Shown: piece by piece, positions 1 through 6,812 of the stretch
How positions within the stretch are numbered: position 1 is the first letter of the stretch
Layout: each line of letters starts with the position of its first letter
DNA from: Solirubrobacteraceae bacterium
GTDB taxonomy: Bacteria; Actinomycetota; Thermoleophilia; Solirubrobacterales; Solirubrobacteraceae
Assembly (NCBI GenBank): GCA_030043235.1
Contig: JASHYF010000031.1
Location: forward strand, 1 to 6,812
Direction of reading: 5' to 3'
Length of the DNA stretch: 6,812 bases
The notes under the pieces: model-generated
Databases searched by the model: none
Seen by the model: only the letters and a program-made list of their open reading frames with translations
What the model was told of the DNA's origin: nothing
Position numbers and translations under genes: made by a program

Positions 1-1
1 C

Positions 2-1266
<1,265 letters not shown>

Positions 1267-1270
<4 letters not shown>

Positions 1271-2109
1271 CGCCGGCCGTGCCGGCTGACGCCGCCACCG
1301 CGAACGGCGTCGCGCGCATCGCGCAGGCGTTCGCACGCACGGGCAAGCGCGCCGCGCTGATGCCGTACGTGATGGGCGGCTTCCCCACGCTCGAAGACTC
1401 GCTGCGGATCGGCCAAGCCTGCGTGCGCGCGGGCGCGGACCTGATCGAGCTCGGCATGCCCTACTCGGATCCGCTCGCCGACGGTCCCGTGATCCACGAT
1501 GCTGGCACGCGGGCGCTCGCCGCGGGCGCGAACGTGGCCGGCGTGCTGGAGGTGGCGCGCGCGCTGTCTGCGAACGTGCCCGTGGCGCTGATGTGCTACG
1601 CCAACATGGTGTTCGCGCCCGGCGTGGAGGCGTTCGTGGCGCGCCTCGCGAGGACCGGCGCGTGCGGGCTGATCGTGCCCGACCTGCCGCACGGCGAGGC
1701 CCCGGAGGTGCTCCGCGCGTGCGAGCAGTGCGGCGTCGCGCTGATCCCGCTCCTCGCCCCCACCACCACCCCCGAGCGCCTCGCCGCGATCGGGGCGCGC
1801 GCGCAGGGCTTCCTGTACACCGTCTCGGTCGTCGGCACCACCGGCGAGCGGCGCGCGCTCAGCGAGGATCTCTCCCAGATCGTCGCGCGCGCGAAGGCCA
1901 GCACGAGCGTGCCCGTGGCGATCGGCTTTGGCGTCAGCACGCCCGCGCAGGCGCTGCAGGCCGCCGAAGCGGGAGCCGACGGCGTGATCGTCGGCACGCG
2001 TCTCGTGCGGGCGGCGAACGAGGCCGGAGATCCGGCGCAGGCGGTGGAGAGCGTCGTCGCCTCACTCGCCGCCGGCCTCGCCTCGACCGACCGGCGGCCA
2101 GCCGGATAG
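1267..2109 (+). CDS. trpA: Tryptophan synthase alpha chain
   Basis: TrpA cleaves indole-3-glycerol phosphate to indole and glyceraldehyde 3-phosphate and channels indole to TrpB. The chosen GTG start overlaps the trpB stop as GTGA and gives 280 residues, close to the usual ~265-280. An in-frame ATG at 1213 would add only trpB-overlapping, non-TrpA sequence. The TIM-barrel motifs are in order: PYVMGGFPT (residues 33-41), [16 protein letters not shown] (59-74, holding catalytic Glu61 and Asp72 with the same 11-residue spacing as Salmonella Glu49/Asp60), [15 protein letters not shown], the loop-6-like [10 protein letters not shown], the phosphate-site IGFGVST, and [10 protein letters not shown]. 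No strong Shine-Dalgarno sits before the start, which fits translational coupling to trpB. The sequence looks intact. Confidence 0.97.
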
Positions 2110-2122
2110 GATTTGCGCCGGC

Positions 2123-2284
2123 ATGGGGTTCGTCATCACCGTCACCGCCGGCCTGGTCACGTGGATCGTGCTGTGGGCGATCGGGGTCAAGGGCTGGGGC
2201 GGGTTCCTGCTGGCCGCCGCGATCATCCTGGTGGGAGCGTCAGTGAAGATCCTCTCCGGCTACCTTCCCGGCCGCCGCACCTAG
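2123..2284 (+). CDS. Small two-helix membrane protein, function unknown
   Basis: An ATG 13 bases after the trpA stop opens a 53-codon frame ending in TAG at 2282-2284. An AGGAT-like Shine-Dalgarno lies about 10 bases upstream (near 2108). The product begins MGFVITVTAG. It has two hydrophobic stretches, roughly residues 3-22 and 27-45, joined by a short VKGWGG turn. A basic tail (GYLPGRRT) follows, so both ends would be on the same face of the membrane. It fills the gap between trpA and the binding-protein gene with tight spacing on both sides, which suggests co-transcription. I do not recognise a family. Support comes from composition, spacing and the ribosome site rather than homology; a chance open frame is less likely but not excluded. 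Confidence 0.7.
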   Translation: MGFVITVTAGLVTWIVLWAIGVKGWGGFLLAAAIILVGASVKILSGYLPGRRT

Positions 2285-2290
2285 CGCGCC

Positions 2291-3535
2291 GTGCTGGCGC
2301 GCTGGTTGGGCCTGGTCGCTCTCGCCGCCGTGCTCCTGGGTGTGGCTGGCTGTGGTGGCGTTGCCGTTTCGGACGTCGCCGAAGCCACTGGCGACCAGCT
2401 GACCGTGTACTCGAGCCTGCCGCTGCAGGGGCCCTCGGCGGGAGTCTCAGAACAGATCGTCGACGGCGAGGAGCTCGCGCTGCACGACGCGGGGGGCCGG
2501 GCGGGCCGATTCAAGATCGACTACGCCTCGCTCGACGACGCCAGCCCGTCGACCGGCGAATGGAACCCGGGCGTGACCGCCACCAACGCCAAGATCGCCG
2601 CCCAGGACACGAGCACGATCGCCTACCTCGGCGAGTTCGACTCGGCCGCCACCGCGGTGTCGCTGCCGTTCATCAACGGCGCGGGCATCCTCCAGATCAG
2701 CCCCGCGAGCCCGTACGTCGGGCTCACCTCCTCCTTGGACGCCGGCCAGGACGAACCCGAACGCTTCTACCCGAGCGGCAAGCGCACGTTCGTACGGCTG
2801 CAGCCGGGGGACACCGTTCAGGCGCAGGCCCAGGTCCTGTTGATGAAGTCGCTGGGCGTGCGGCGGCTGTACGTGCTCGACGACCAGAACGCCTTCGAGG
2901 TGCCGCTCGCGGACATCGTGGCAAGCGACGCGGAAAAGGCCGGCATCACGGTGCTGGCGCACGACAGCATCTCGACCAAGTCCGGCGCCGCGTTCACCGG
3001 CGAGGTCGAAAAAATCGTGGCGAGCGGAGCGCAGGCCGTGTTTCTCGCGGGCGCCGAAGAACGGGGCACGGCCGCGCTGTGGCAGGCCCTCTACAGCGCT
3101 GCGCCGCACCTGTTGCTGCTCGCTCCAAGCTGGCCGGGGGACGAATCCTTCACCGCGGCCATCGGCGCCGCGCAGGCGAACACCTACCTGACCACGCCCG
3201 TGCTGCCCGCCTCTTCCTATCCGCGAAGCGCGCAGCTCCTGTTGCGTCGCTTCCGTCGCATATTCGGCATCGAAGGCGGGACGTATGCGCTGTGCGGCTA
3301 CGAGGCGATGACGCTCGTGCTGAACGCCGTCACCGGCGCCGGCGCCCGCGGCAACGACCGGCAGACGGTGATCGATCGCGTGTTCGCCACCAGCGACCGC
3401 GACTCGGTGCTCGGGCGCTACTCGATCGGCGCCGACGGCGAAACCACGCTGTCTCGCTACGGCGTGGATCGCGTGCGCGGCGGGCGCCCGGTCTTCTATC
3501 GCACGATCGAGGTCGCCGCCGCAGGCGGCGCGTAG
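2291..3535 (+). CDS. ABC-type branched-chain amino-acid-like substrate-binding lipoprotein
   Basis: This is probably a secreted lipid-anchored solute-binding protein of the type I periplasmic-binding fold (LivK / Peripla_BP_6 family). The GTG start gives a lipoprotein signal: MLARW, a hydrophobic run, then the lipobox VAGC with Cys21. The mature part begins near LTVYSSLPLQGPSAG (residues 37-51) and continues with a GEELALHDAGGRAG-type segment. SLDDASPSTG, an IAYLGEFDSAATA segment, and PFINGAGILQISPASPYVGLT follow, in the order seen in this family. The second lobe includes RRLYVLDDQNAFE and VEKIVASGAQAVFLAG. At 414 residues the length is normal. It starts 6 bases after the small membrane gene, with no strong Shine-Dalgarno, and no permease or ATPase gene is nearby, so the ligand and partner are unknown. 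The last residues (VAAAGGA) and the TAG stop come from the first copy of the 40-base repeat. Confidence 0.88.
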   Translation: MLARWLGLVALAAVLLGVAGCGGVAVSDVAEATGDQLTVYSSLPLQGPSAGVSEQIVDGEELALHDAGGRAGRFKIDYASLDDASPSTGEWNPGVTATNAKIAAQDTSTIAYLGEFDSAATAVSLPFINGAGILQISPASPYVGLTSSLDAGQDEPERFYPSGKRTFVRLQPGDTVQAQAQVLLMKSLGVRRLYVLDDQNAFEVPLADIVASDAEKAGITVLAHDSISTKSGAAFTGEVEKIVASGAQAVFLAGAEERGTAALWQALYSAAPHLLLLAPSWPGDESFTAAIGAAQANTYLTTPVLPASSYPRSAQLLLRRFRRIFGIEGGTYALCGYEAMTLVLNAVTGAGARGNDRQTVIDRVFATSDRDSVLGRYSIGADGETTLSRYGVDRVRGGRPVFYRTIEVAAAGGA

Positions 3536-3662
3536 GCCGCCTGGGATCCACACCGCCGCCGCGGGCGGCGCGTAGGCCGCCCGGGATCCACACCGCCGCC
3601 GCAGGCGGCGCATAGGTCGCCTGGGATCCACACCGCCGCCGCAGGCGGCGCGTACGCCGCCT
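3514..3662. repeat. 40-base palindromic tandem array between converging genes
   Basis: There are three full 40-base copies (3514, 3554, 3594) and a partial fourth (from 3634). Each contains CGCCGCC-gca-GGCGGCG, a perfect 7-bp hairpin. It overlaps a second possible hairpin, AGGCGGC-gcgtag-GCCGCCT (first copy 3523-3542), then gggatccacac. The two hairpins share the GGCGGC arm and exclude each other. Differences between copies respect the second stem: copy 2 changes A to G (3563) and its partner T to C (3582), copy 3 has a G-U wobble (3617), and copy 4 changes the loop G to C (3655), lengthening the stem to 8 bp. The array runs from the last codons of the binding-protein gene to 13 bases short of the opposing gene's stop. 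Confidence 0.93.
3523..3662. terminator. Possible bidirectional terminator formed by the hairpin array
   Basis: The strong GC hairpins lie exactly where two convergent transcripts must end, and their symmetry makes them available on both strands. No U-run follows any stem on either strand, so they are not classical intrinsic terminators. Termination without a U-tract, transcript 3'-end protection, or no role at all remain possible. The call rests on position and structure only. Confidence 0.4.
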
Positions 3663-3675
3663 GGCCGCTCGTCGC

Positions 3676-5550
3676 CTACAGGCCGAGCACCAGGCGGAAG
3701 CGTTCTACTTCGCCACCCACGTGGCGAGCGCCGGCGACGAGCGTGGTGGCGGCCCGCAGGTAGGGGACGAACTGGCCGACCGGCGGCTCTTCGAGCAACC
3801 CTACGCCTTCGAGCAGGCTGAGCAAGGTGGGGAAGTCGACGAGCACGCTCGGCTGAATCCCTTCGCCGAGACTCGCCGCCGCCGCGCTGCGCTGCGCTGC
3901 GGAAGACAGCGTGCTCGACGGGTGCAGGGCGGCCTCCACCGAGGTTTCAGCGAGCCCCAGCACGAACTTCGCCTGGCCGGCGGCGTCACGCCCCGCGGCG
4001 ATGTCGAGCTTCACCGGCAACCCGCTCAACCCCGCCGCGACCGCAGCTTCGGTGCCCGGGATCGACGCGGGCGAGATCGTCCCGCCCTGTTTGCGCAGCT
4101 GTTCGGCGAGCTCGGCCACGGCCGCGCGGGAGAGTGCGGGGTTGGTCGAGGAGATCACCGCAGCCGCCCTCAATTCGACCAGGCTCGAGCCGCTCGCGAA
4201 CATTCCGCCGGAGCCCATCCAGCTGGCAAAGTCGCGCTTGGCCTGCGGGCTGTCGGAGCCGAGCGCGCGCAGCGGCGTGAGCAGCGCCTGCAGCAGCGAG
4301 CCCACGCTGAGGCCAGCAGCCGGCGCGGGCGGGCCGGAGGAGCCGAGCGAGCTGAGCGCTTCGAGCTCGTGGGCGTCGCGAGAGATGGTGGCGCCCAGGT
4401 GGCCGAGTCCGATCGCAAGCCACGATTCTCCCGGCAGTTCTTCGAAGGCGTGCACAGCTTCCCCGTCAGGCGAGAGCAGCCCGCCGGCTTCGGCGCTCGC
4501 AGCGGCGCCGAGGCGATCGACGTCGAGGGCGAGCGAGCTGGTGGAGGGGACGAGCGAGACGTTCGCCGCGTGCGCGCCGGCGAGCGCTTGCGCCAGCCCC
4601 GAGAGCCCTTCGCCCGCGGAGGCCGGCGTGGCGGCGAGGCTGCTCGGATTCGCGTAGACGTGCGCGATGGCGTTCGCGGGCCCCGCGGCGAGCAGCTTCA
4701 CATAGCCGCTCGTACGGGCGAGCGCGGCCGCGCCGCCGGCCGCTTCGATCACGCTGCGTACGGCGGCTTCGCTGCCGATCACAGCGAAGCGGTGGACGAG
4801 CGCGAACGCGATGCCGCCCGAGCTCGTCCGGTAGCGAATGCCGCGGTAGCTCGTCGCGTGCGCGTGCGCGTGCGCGGCCTGGCTTTCCAGGAACGACTTC
4901 GCCTTGGCGCTGTCGCTCGTGTCGAGCACGATCGCGCCCTGCACGCCGCTCACGCTGAACGGGAAGGCGCCCGACGTCGATTTGCCGAGCAGGCCCTGCT
5001 CGAGCAGCGAGGGCAACACGCCCGCGGAGCCCGGCGAGGACAGGAACGCGCCGGCGTGAGGGCCGAGCCACGGCGCCACGTCGCTGGCAAAGCTCAGCTT
5101 CGGCGAGCCCGGCGTTTCCAGGAGCGCCAGCAGTCGCAGATAGGGGTTTCGCTCGTGGGTGAGAGCCCGCCCCGCGGCCAGCGCGCTCTTCTCCAGCACG
5201 CCCGACGGGCGCACGGTCGCGCCCACGTACAGCGCCGCGGCGGCGGGCACGGCGGTGGCCGGGTCGGCGGAGGTGCCGCTGGGCCGGCTCGAGCCGCATC
5301 CGCCGAGGAGCAGGGCGCCGCCTGCCAAGAGCGCGGCCACTGAGAACGCCGCGCGCCTACCCGTGGCGCCCGCACGCGTGTCGCTGCGCGGAGCAGGTGC
5401 GGCGGCGAGGAAGGCTTGGGGCAAGGCGGCGTTCGGTTCTCGGCGGTTTGCGCTGGCAGGCGCCGTGGGGGAGGCGATCGTACAACCGCCGGCGGACTTC
5501 GGCGCCCGTCGCGCGTTCTGCAGGCGCCGTTTCGTGATGAGCGGGTGCAT
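3676..5550 (-). CDS. Large secreted lipoprotein, likely DUF3352 family
   Basis: The protein is Ala/Gly/Ser/Leu-rich with a clear lipoprotein signal: basic GRR, hydrophobic AAFSVAALLAGGALLL, then lipobox LGGC. The Cys codon is at 5296-5298. The mature region starts with AALYVGATVRPSGVLEKSALAAGRAL and continues through repeated 'ALVHRFAVIGSE'- and 'YANPSS'-like segments. This resembles the poorly characterised DUF3352 proteins of actinobacteria; I recognise the style but cannot confirm it without a profile search. The stop is TAG (complement of 3676-3678). The start is uncertain: ATG at 5550 (used here) puts 84 residues before the Cys, too long for a normal signal peptide, while TTG at 5424 gives a more plausible 42. 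TTG 5562 is also possible. None has a strong ribosome site. It faces convergent trp-side genes on one end and divergent mraZ on the other, which hints at, but does not prove, an envelope role. Confidence 0.8.
   Translation of the reverse strand: MHPLITKRRLQNARRAPKSAGGCTIASPTAPASANRREPNAALPQAFLAAAPAPRSDTRAGATGRRAAFSVAALLAGGALLLGGCGSSRPSGTSADPATAVPAAAALYVGATVRPSGVLEKSALAAGRALTHERNPYLRLLALLETPGSPKLSFASDVAPWLGPHAGAFLSSPGSAGVLPSLLEQGLLGKSTSGAFPFSVSGVQGAIVLDTSDSAKAKSFLESQAAHAHAHATSYRGIRYRTSSGGIAFALVHRFAVIGSEAAVRSVIEAAGGAAALARTSGYVKLLAAGPANAIAHVYANPSSLAATPASAGEGLSGLAQALAGAHAANVSLVPSTSSLALDVDRLGAAASAEAGGLLSPDGEAVHAFEELPGESWLAIGLGHLGATISRDAHELEALSSLGSSGPPAPAAGLSVGSLLQALLTPLRALGSDSPQAKRDFASWMGSGGMFASGSSLVELRAAAVISSTNPALSRAAVAELAEQLRKQGGTISPASIPGTEAAVAAGLSGLPVKLDIAAGRDAAGQAKFVLGLAETSVEAALHPSSTLSSAAQRSAAAASLGEGIQPSVLVDFPTLLSLLEGVGLLEEPPVGQFVPYLRAATTLVAGARHVGGEVERFRLVLGL
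4855..4876. repeat. Short hexanucleotide repeat in the DUF3352-like gene
   Basis: CGCGTG occurs three times in a row plus four further bases. Read on the - strand it gives the alternating His-Ala stretch AHAHAHA. The unit is six bases, so length changes would add or remove His-Ala pairs without a frameshift. Confidence 0.7.
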
Positions 5551-5593
5551 GCACTGTTGCAACTCACGAGCGCCGCGCGCGATGCGCCGCTGC

Positions 5594-5609
5594 GGTGCGA
5601 AAACGCACC
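5594..5609. promoter_or_regulatory. Perfect palindrome, candidate operator or leader hairpin
   Basis: GGTGCG-AAAA-CGCACC is a perfect 6-bp inverted repeat with a 4-base centre. It lies 44 bases upstream of the ATG at 5550 of the - strand lipoprotein gene, within the divergent intergenic region. It could be a dimeric repressor site or a short RNA hairpin in that gene's leader. It does not match the actinobacterial LexA box (TCGAAC-N4-GTTCGA). No regulator is encoded beside it other than MraZ. Confidence 0.5.
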
Positions 5610-5620
5610 TGATAGCAGGG

Positions 5621-5656
5621 CTTTTTGCCCTCTCGAAGGGTCAGAGGGCGGAAAAG
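5621..5656. other. Imperfect hairpin in the divergent intergenic region
   Basis: GCCCTCT (5627-5633) pairs with AGAGGGC (5643-5649) around a 9-base loop. The stem extends outward through T-G and T-A pairs to CTTTTT (5621) and GGAAAAG (to 5656) with one bulged A. No U-run follows on either strand, so it is not a typical intrinsic terminator. Part of the left arm can alternatively form AGGGC-ttttt-GCCCT (5617-5631). It would lie at the far upstream end of any - strand leader, or upstream of the mraZ promoter. Confidence 0.45.
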
Positions 5657-5702
5657 TGGGAGAAGATGTGCAAAAGGGGTTGCATTGTGGGAGGAAGTGG
5701 GG
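5656..5702 (+). promoter_or_regulatory. Candidate MraZ-binding GTGGG repeats
   Basis: GTGGG occurs at 5656, 5687 and 5697. The last two form TGGGA-N5-TGGGG, a 10-base period identical in layout to the TGGGN repeats separated by 5 bases that E. coli MraZ binds upstream of its own gene. The first is 31 bases (about three helical turns) away, with degenerate matches between. Their place just upstream of and inside the mraZ promoter spacer fits autorepression. Binding is inferred, not shown. Confidence 0.55.
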
Positions 5703-5708
5703 TATGTT
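5680..5708 (+). promoter_or_regulatory. Predicted sigma-A-type promoter of mraZ-rsmH
   Basis: TTGCAT (5680-5685) and TATGTT (5703-5708, fitting TANNNT) are separated by exactly 17 bases. Transcription would start near 5715, leaving an ~80-base leader before mraZ. The two 10-base-spaced GTGGG repeats lie within the spacer. The -35 matches consensus only in TTG, so the call is moderate. Confidence 0.45.
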
Positions 5709-5716
5709 CGCGCCAG

Positions 5717-5761
5717 CGAGCCGGGGTGGAGGGGCTCCTCCCACTCCTCCACCTCGGCTCG
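5717..5761 (+). promoter_or_regulatory. Long hairpin in the mraZ 5' leader
   Basis: Positions 5717-5732 pair with 5746-5761 in a 16-bp stem with a single G-U wobble (5724/5754) and a 13-base loop. It begins about two bases after the predicted transcription start. No U-run follows. The G-rich arm GGGGTGGAGGGG (5723-5734) can also pair at 11 of 12 positions with CCCCACCACCCC (5777-5788), just ahead of the mraZ start codon, so two exclusive folds exist. An RNA motif named mraW is known upstream of this operon in other actinobacteria; whether this one belongs to it is not established here. Confidence 0.55.
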
Positions 5762-5795
5762 GTAATCAGTCGATCCCCCCACCACCCCTGCTCCA

Positions 5796-6239
5796 GTGGT
5801 CCCTTTTCGAGGCACCTTCGACCATACGCTCGACGCGAAGAATCGCCTCACCGTCCCGGCCCGCTATCGGGCGGCGCTCGCCGAGGGTGTGGTGCTGGCG
5901 ATGCCCGTGGATTTGAAGCCGTGCGTGGGCGTGTGGCGTCCGGAGGAGTACGAGCGCTACACGCGGCGAGCCCTCGCCGAGCTGCCGCCGCTGTCGCCGC
6001 GGTTGACCGAGCTCGAGCGCTTCTTCTACGGCAGCTCCCACGACGCCGAGCTCGACTCGGCCGGGCGGATCATGATCCCCGGCTTCCTGGGCGAGCACGC
6101 GACGCTGGTCAAGGAGGTCGTGGTCGTCGGCGTGGGCGATCGCCTGGAGCTGTGGGCGAAGGACACCTGGAACGAGCATCGATCGGCGCTGCTCAGCGGC
6201 GTCGCGGAGGTGACCGCCCGTGTCGACGCTGCTGCTTGA
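5796..6239 (+). CDS. mraZ: Transcriptional regulator MraZ
   Basis: MraZ is a DNA-binding protein with two SpoVT/AbrB-like half-domains. It forms ring oligomers and represses its own dcw operon in E. coli. The 147-residue length is typical. Half-domain one begins FRGTFDHTLDAKNRLTVPARYR (residues 4-25, DNA-contact motif DAKNRLTVPAR) and half-domain two carries DSAGRIMIP (87-95). GTG at 5796 is the only start available: an in-frame TAA lies at 5763-5765, and FRG must be near the N-terminus. The 20 bases before the GTG are C-rich and have no Shine-Dalgarno. The only good one (GGAGG, 5728-5732) is 60 bases away and buried in the leader hairpin. The end of the gene overlaps the rsmH start, making it the first gene of a dcw operon. 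Confidence 0.95.
   Translation: MVPFRGTFDHTLDAKNRLTVPARYRAALAEGVVLAMPVDLKPCVGVWRPEEYERYTRRALAELPPLSPRLTELERFFYGSSHDAELDSAGRIMIPGFLGEHATLVKEVVVVGVGDRLELWAKDTWNEHRSALLSGVAEVTARVDAAA
6206..6210 (+). promoter_or_regulatory. Ribosome binding site for rsmH
   Basis: GGAGG lies 9 bases before the in-frame GTG at 6220, within the end of mraZ. The alternative rsmH ATG at 6241 has no comparable site, so this favours the GTG start. Confidence 0.65.
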
Positions 6240-6812
6240 GATGCCACCGTTTGAGCACGCACATGCACAGGAGCCGGGCGCCCCGCGCGGGCACACCCCC
6301 GTGCTCGCGCAGGAGCTGCTCACGCTGATCGATCTCGATCGAGACCCACCCCCCCAGCTCGCGATCGACTGCACGTTCGGCGACGGCGGGCACGCACGGC
6401 TGGTGGCCGAGCGACTGGGGGCCACGGGGACGCTCGTGGCGATCGACCGCGATCCCGCCGCCGAGCGGCGGTTCGCGGCGCTGGCCGCGGAAGCGGCATG
6501 CTCGGTGCGCTTCATTCGCTCGGGCTACGCGGAGGCGCTGGCGCTGCTGGCCGGCGAGGGAGTGCGGGCGGACGTCGTGTACTTCGACCTGGGCATGTCC
6601 TCGCTGCAGGTCGACACGCGGGAGCGCGGCTTCTCCTACTCCTACGAGGCGCCGCTGGACATGCGCATGGATCCCACGCAGGAGCTGAGCGCCCGCCAGA
6701 TAGTGGCCGACTGGGACGAGCGTCGCCTCGCCCAGGTGCTGCGCGAGCTAGGCGAGGAGCGCCACTCCGGCGCGATCGCCCGGGCGATCGCACGCCGCCG
6801 CGCGCGCTCGCC
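6220..6812 (+). CDS. rsmH: 16S rRNA m4C1402 methyltransferase RsmH (MraW), 3' end off the window
   Basis: RsmH uses S-adenosylmethionine to N4-methylate C1402 of 16S rRNA and is a usual member of the dcw cluster. Motifs from the GTG start are: HTPVLAQE (residues 25-32), the SAM-binding DCTFGDGGH (50-58), VAIDRDP (73-79), FDLGMSSLQVD (122-132), and ERGFSYSYEAPLDMRMD (135-151). GEERHSGAIARAIA follows. About 197 of the usual ~310 residues are present and the frame is open to the right edge. GTG 6220 has a well-spaced GGAGG and overlaps mraZ by 20 bases. ATG 6241, 1 base after the mraZ stop, is the alternative and would remove only MSTLLLE. Confidence 0.95.
   Translation, partial: MSTLLLEMPPFEHAHAQEPGAPRGHTPVLAQELLTLIDLDRDPPPQLAIDCTFGDGGHARLVAERLGATGTLVAIDRDPAAERRFAALAAEAACSVRFIRSGYAEALALLAGEGVRADVVYFDLGMSSLQVDTRERGFSYSYEAPLDMRMDPTQELSARQIVADWDERRLAQVLRELGEERHSGAIARAIARRRARS

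Noticed and set aside
2113..3615. Long + strand open frame over the binding-protein gene
   Set aside because: It is Arg/Gly-rich shadow sequence in another frame of a clear lipoprotein gene and has no recognisable motif.
2447..3631. Long - strand open frame opposite the binding-protein gene
   Set aside because: Antisense frames stay open by chance in GC-rich DNA. The sense frame has a signal peptide and family motifs and this one has none.
3514..3662. CRISPR array
   Set aside because: The copies abut with a constant 40-base period and no variable spacers. Each contains palindromes and no cas gene is present.
3721..5343. Long + strand open frame opposite the DUF3352-like gene
   Set aside because: It is Arg-rich antisense shadow of the lipoprotein frame, which has a lipobox and coherent composition.
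5658..5702. G-quadruplex from four G-runs upstream of mraZ
   Set aside because: Loops of about 15, 9 and 7 bases make a stable quadruplex unlikely; the GTGGG spacing is better explained as protein-binding repeats.
5718..5760. Intrinsic terminator or attenuator before mraZ
   Set aside because: The stem is strong but no U-run follows, so classical termination is not supported; it is kept as a leader structure only.
6284..6296. gggcacaccc in rsmH as another copy of the trpB repeat
   Set aside because: Only 10 bases match and they encode the conserved RsmH HTPVL motif, so the match is coincidence.

Overview
The window is strongly GC-rich, high-GC-codon bacterial DNA. It joins the end of a tryptophan operon (trpB, trpA) to the start of a division and cell-wall (dcw) cluster (mraZ, rsmH). 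The GC content, frequent GTG/TTG starts, the TrpA and MraZ sequence flavour and a DUF3352-like lipoprotein suggest an actinobacterium, perhaps class Thermoleophilia (Solirubrobacterales-like). That placement is inference, not a database result.

Left part, + strand (1-3535): trpB, cut by the left edge, overlaps trpA by 4 bases (GTGA), so translation is probably coupled. A 53-residue two-helix membrane protein follows 13 bases later, and 6 bases after that a lipoprotein of the branched-chain amino-acid periplasmic-binding family. No ABC permease or ATPase gene is visible beside it. The end of trpB carries an in-frame insertion made of ~14-base repeats plus a five-unit GGCA tract.

Middle (3514-3675): the two converging transcription units are separated by almost four copies of a 40-base palindromic repeat. 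The first copy encodes the last residues and stop codon of the binding protein. Substitutions between copies preserve a hairpin, including one double compensatory change.

Right part: on the - strand (3676-5550) lies a large secreted lipoprotein, likely of the DUF3352 family. About 245 bases of intergenic DNA separate it from divergent mraZ. This region holds a perfect 16-base palindrome, a long imperfect hairpin, a sigma-A-like promoter with GTGGG repeats (candidate MraZ sites) in and near its spacer, and a leader that can form a 16-bp hairpin. mraZ (147 aa) overlaps rsmH, which runs off the right edge.

The core genes are ordinary housekeeping genes. The unusual material is the repeat DNA in trpB, the covarying 40-base array, and the mraZ control region. 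I found no CRISPR array, transposase, tRNA or rRNA, and no clear new multi-gene system.
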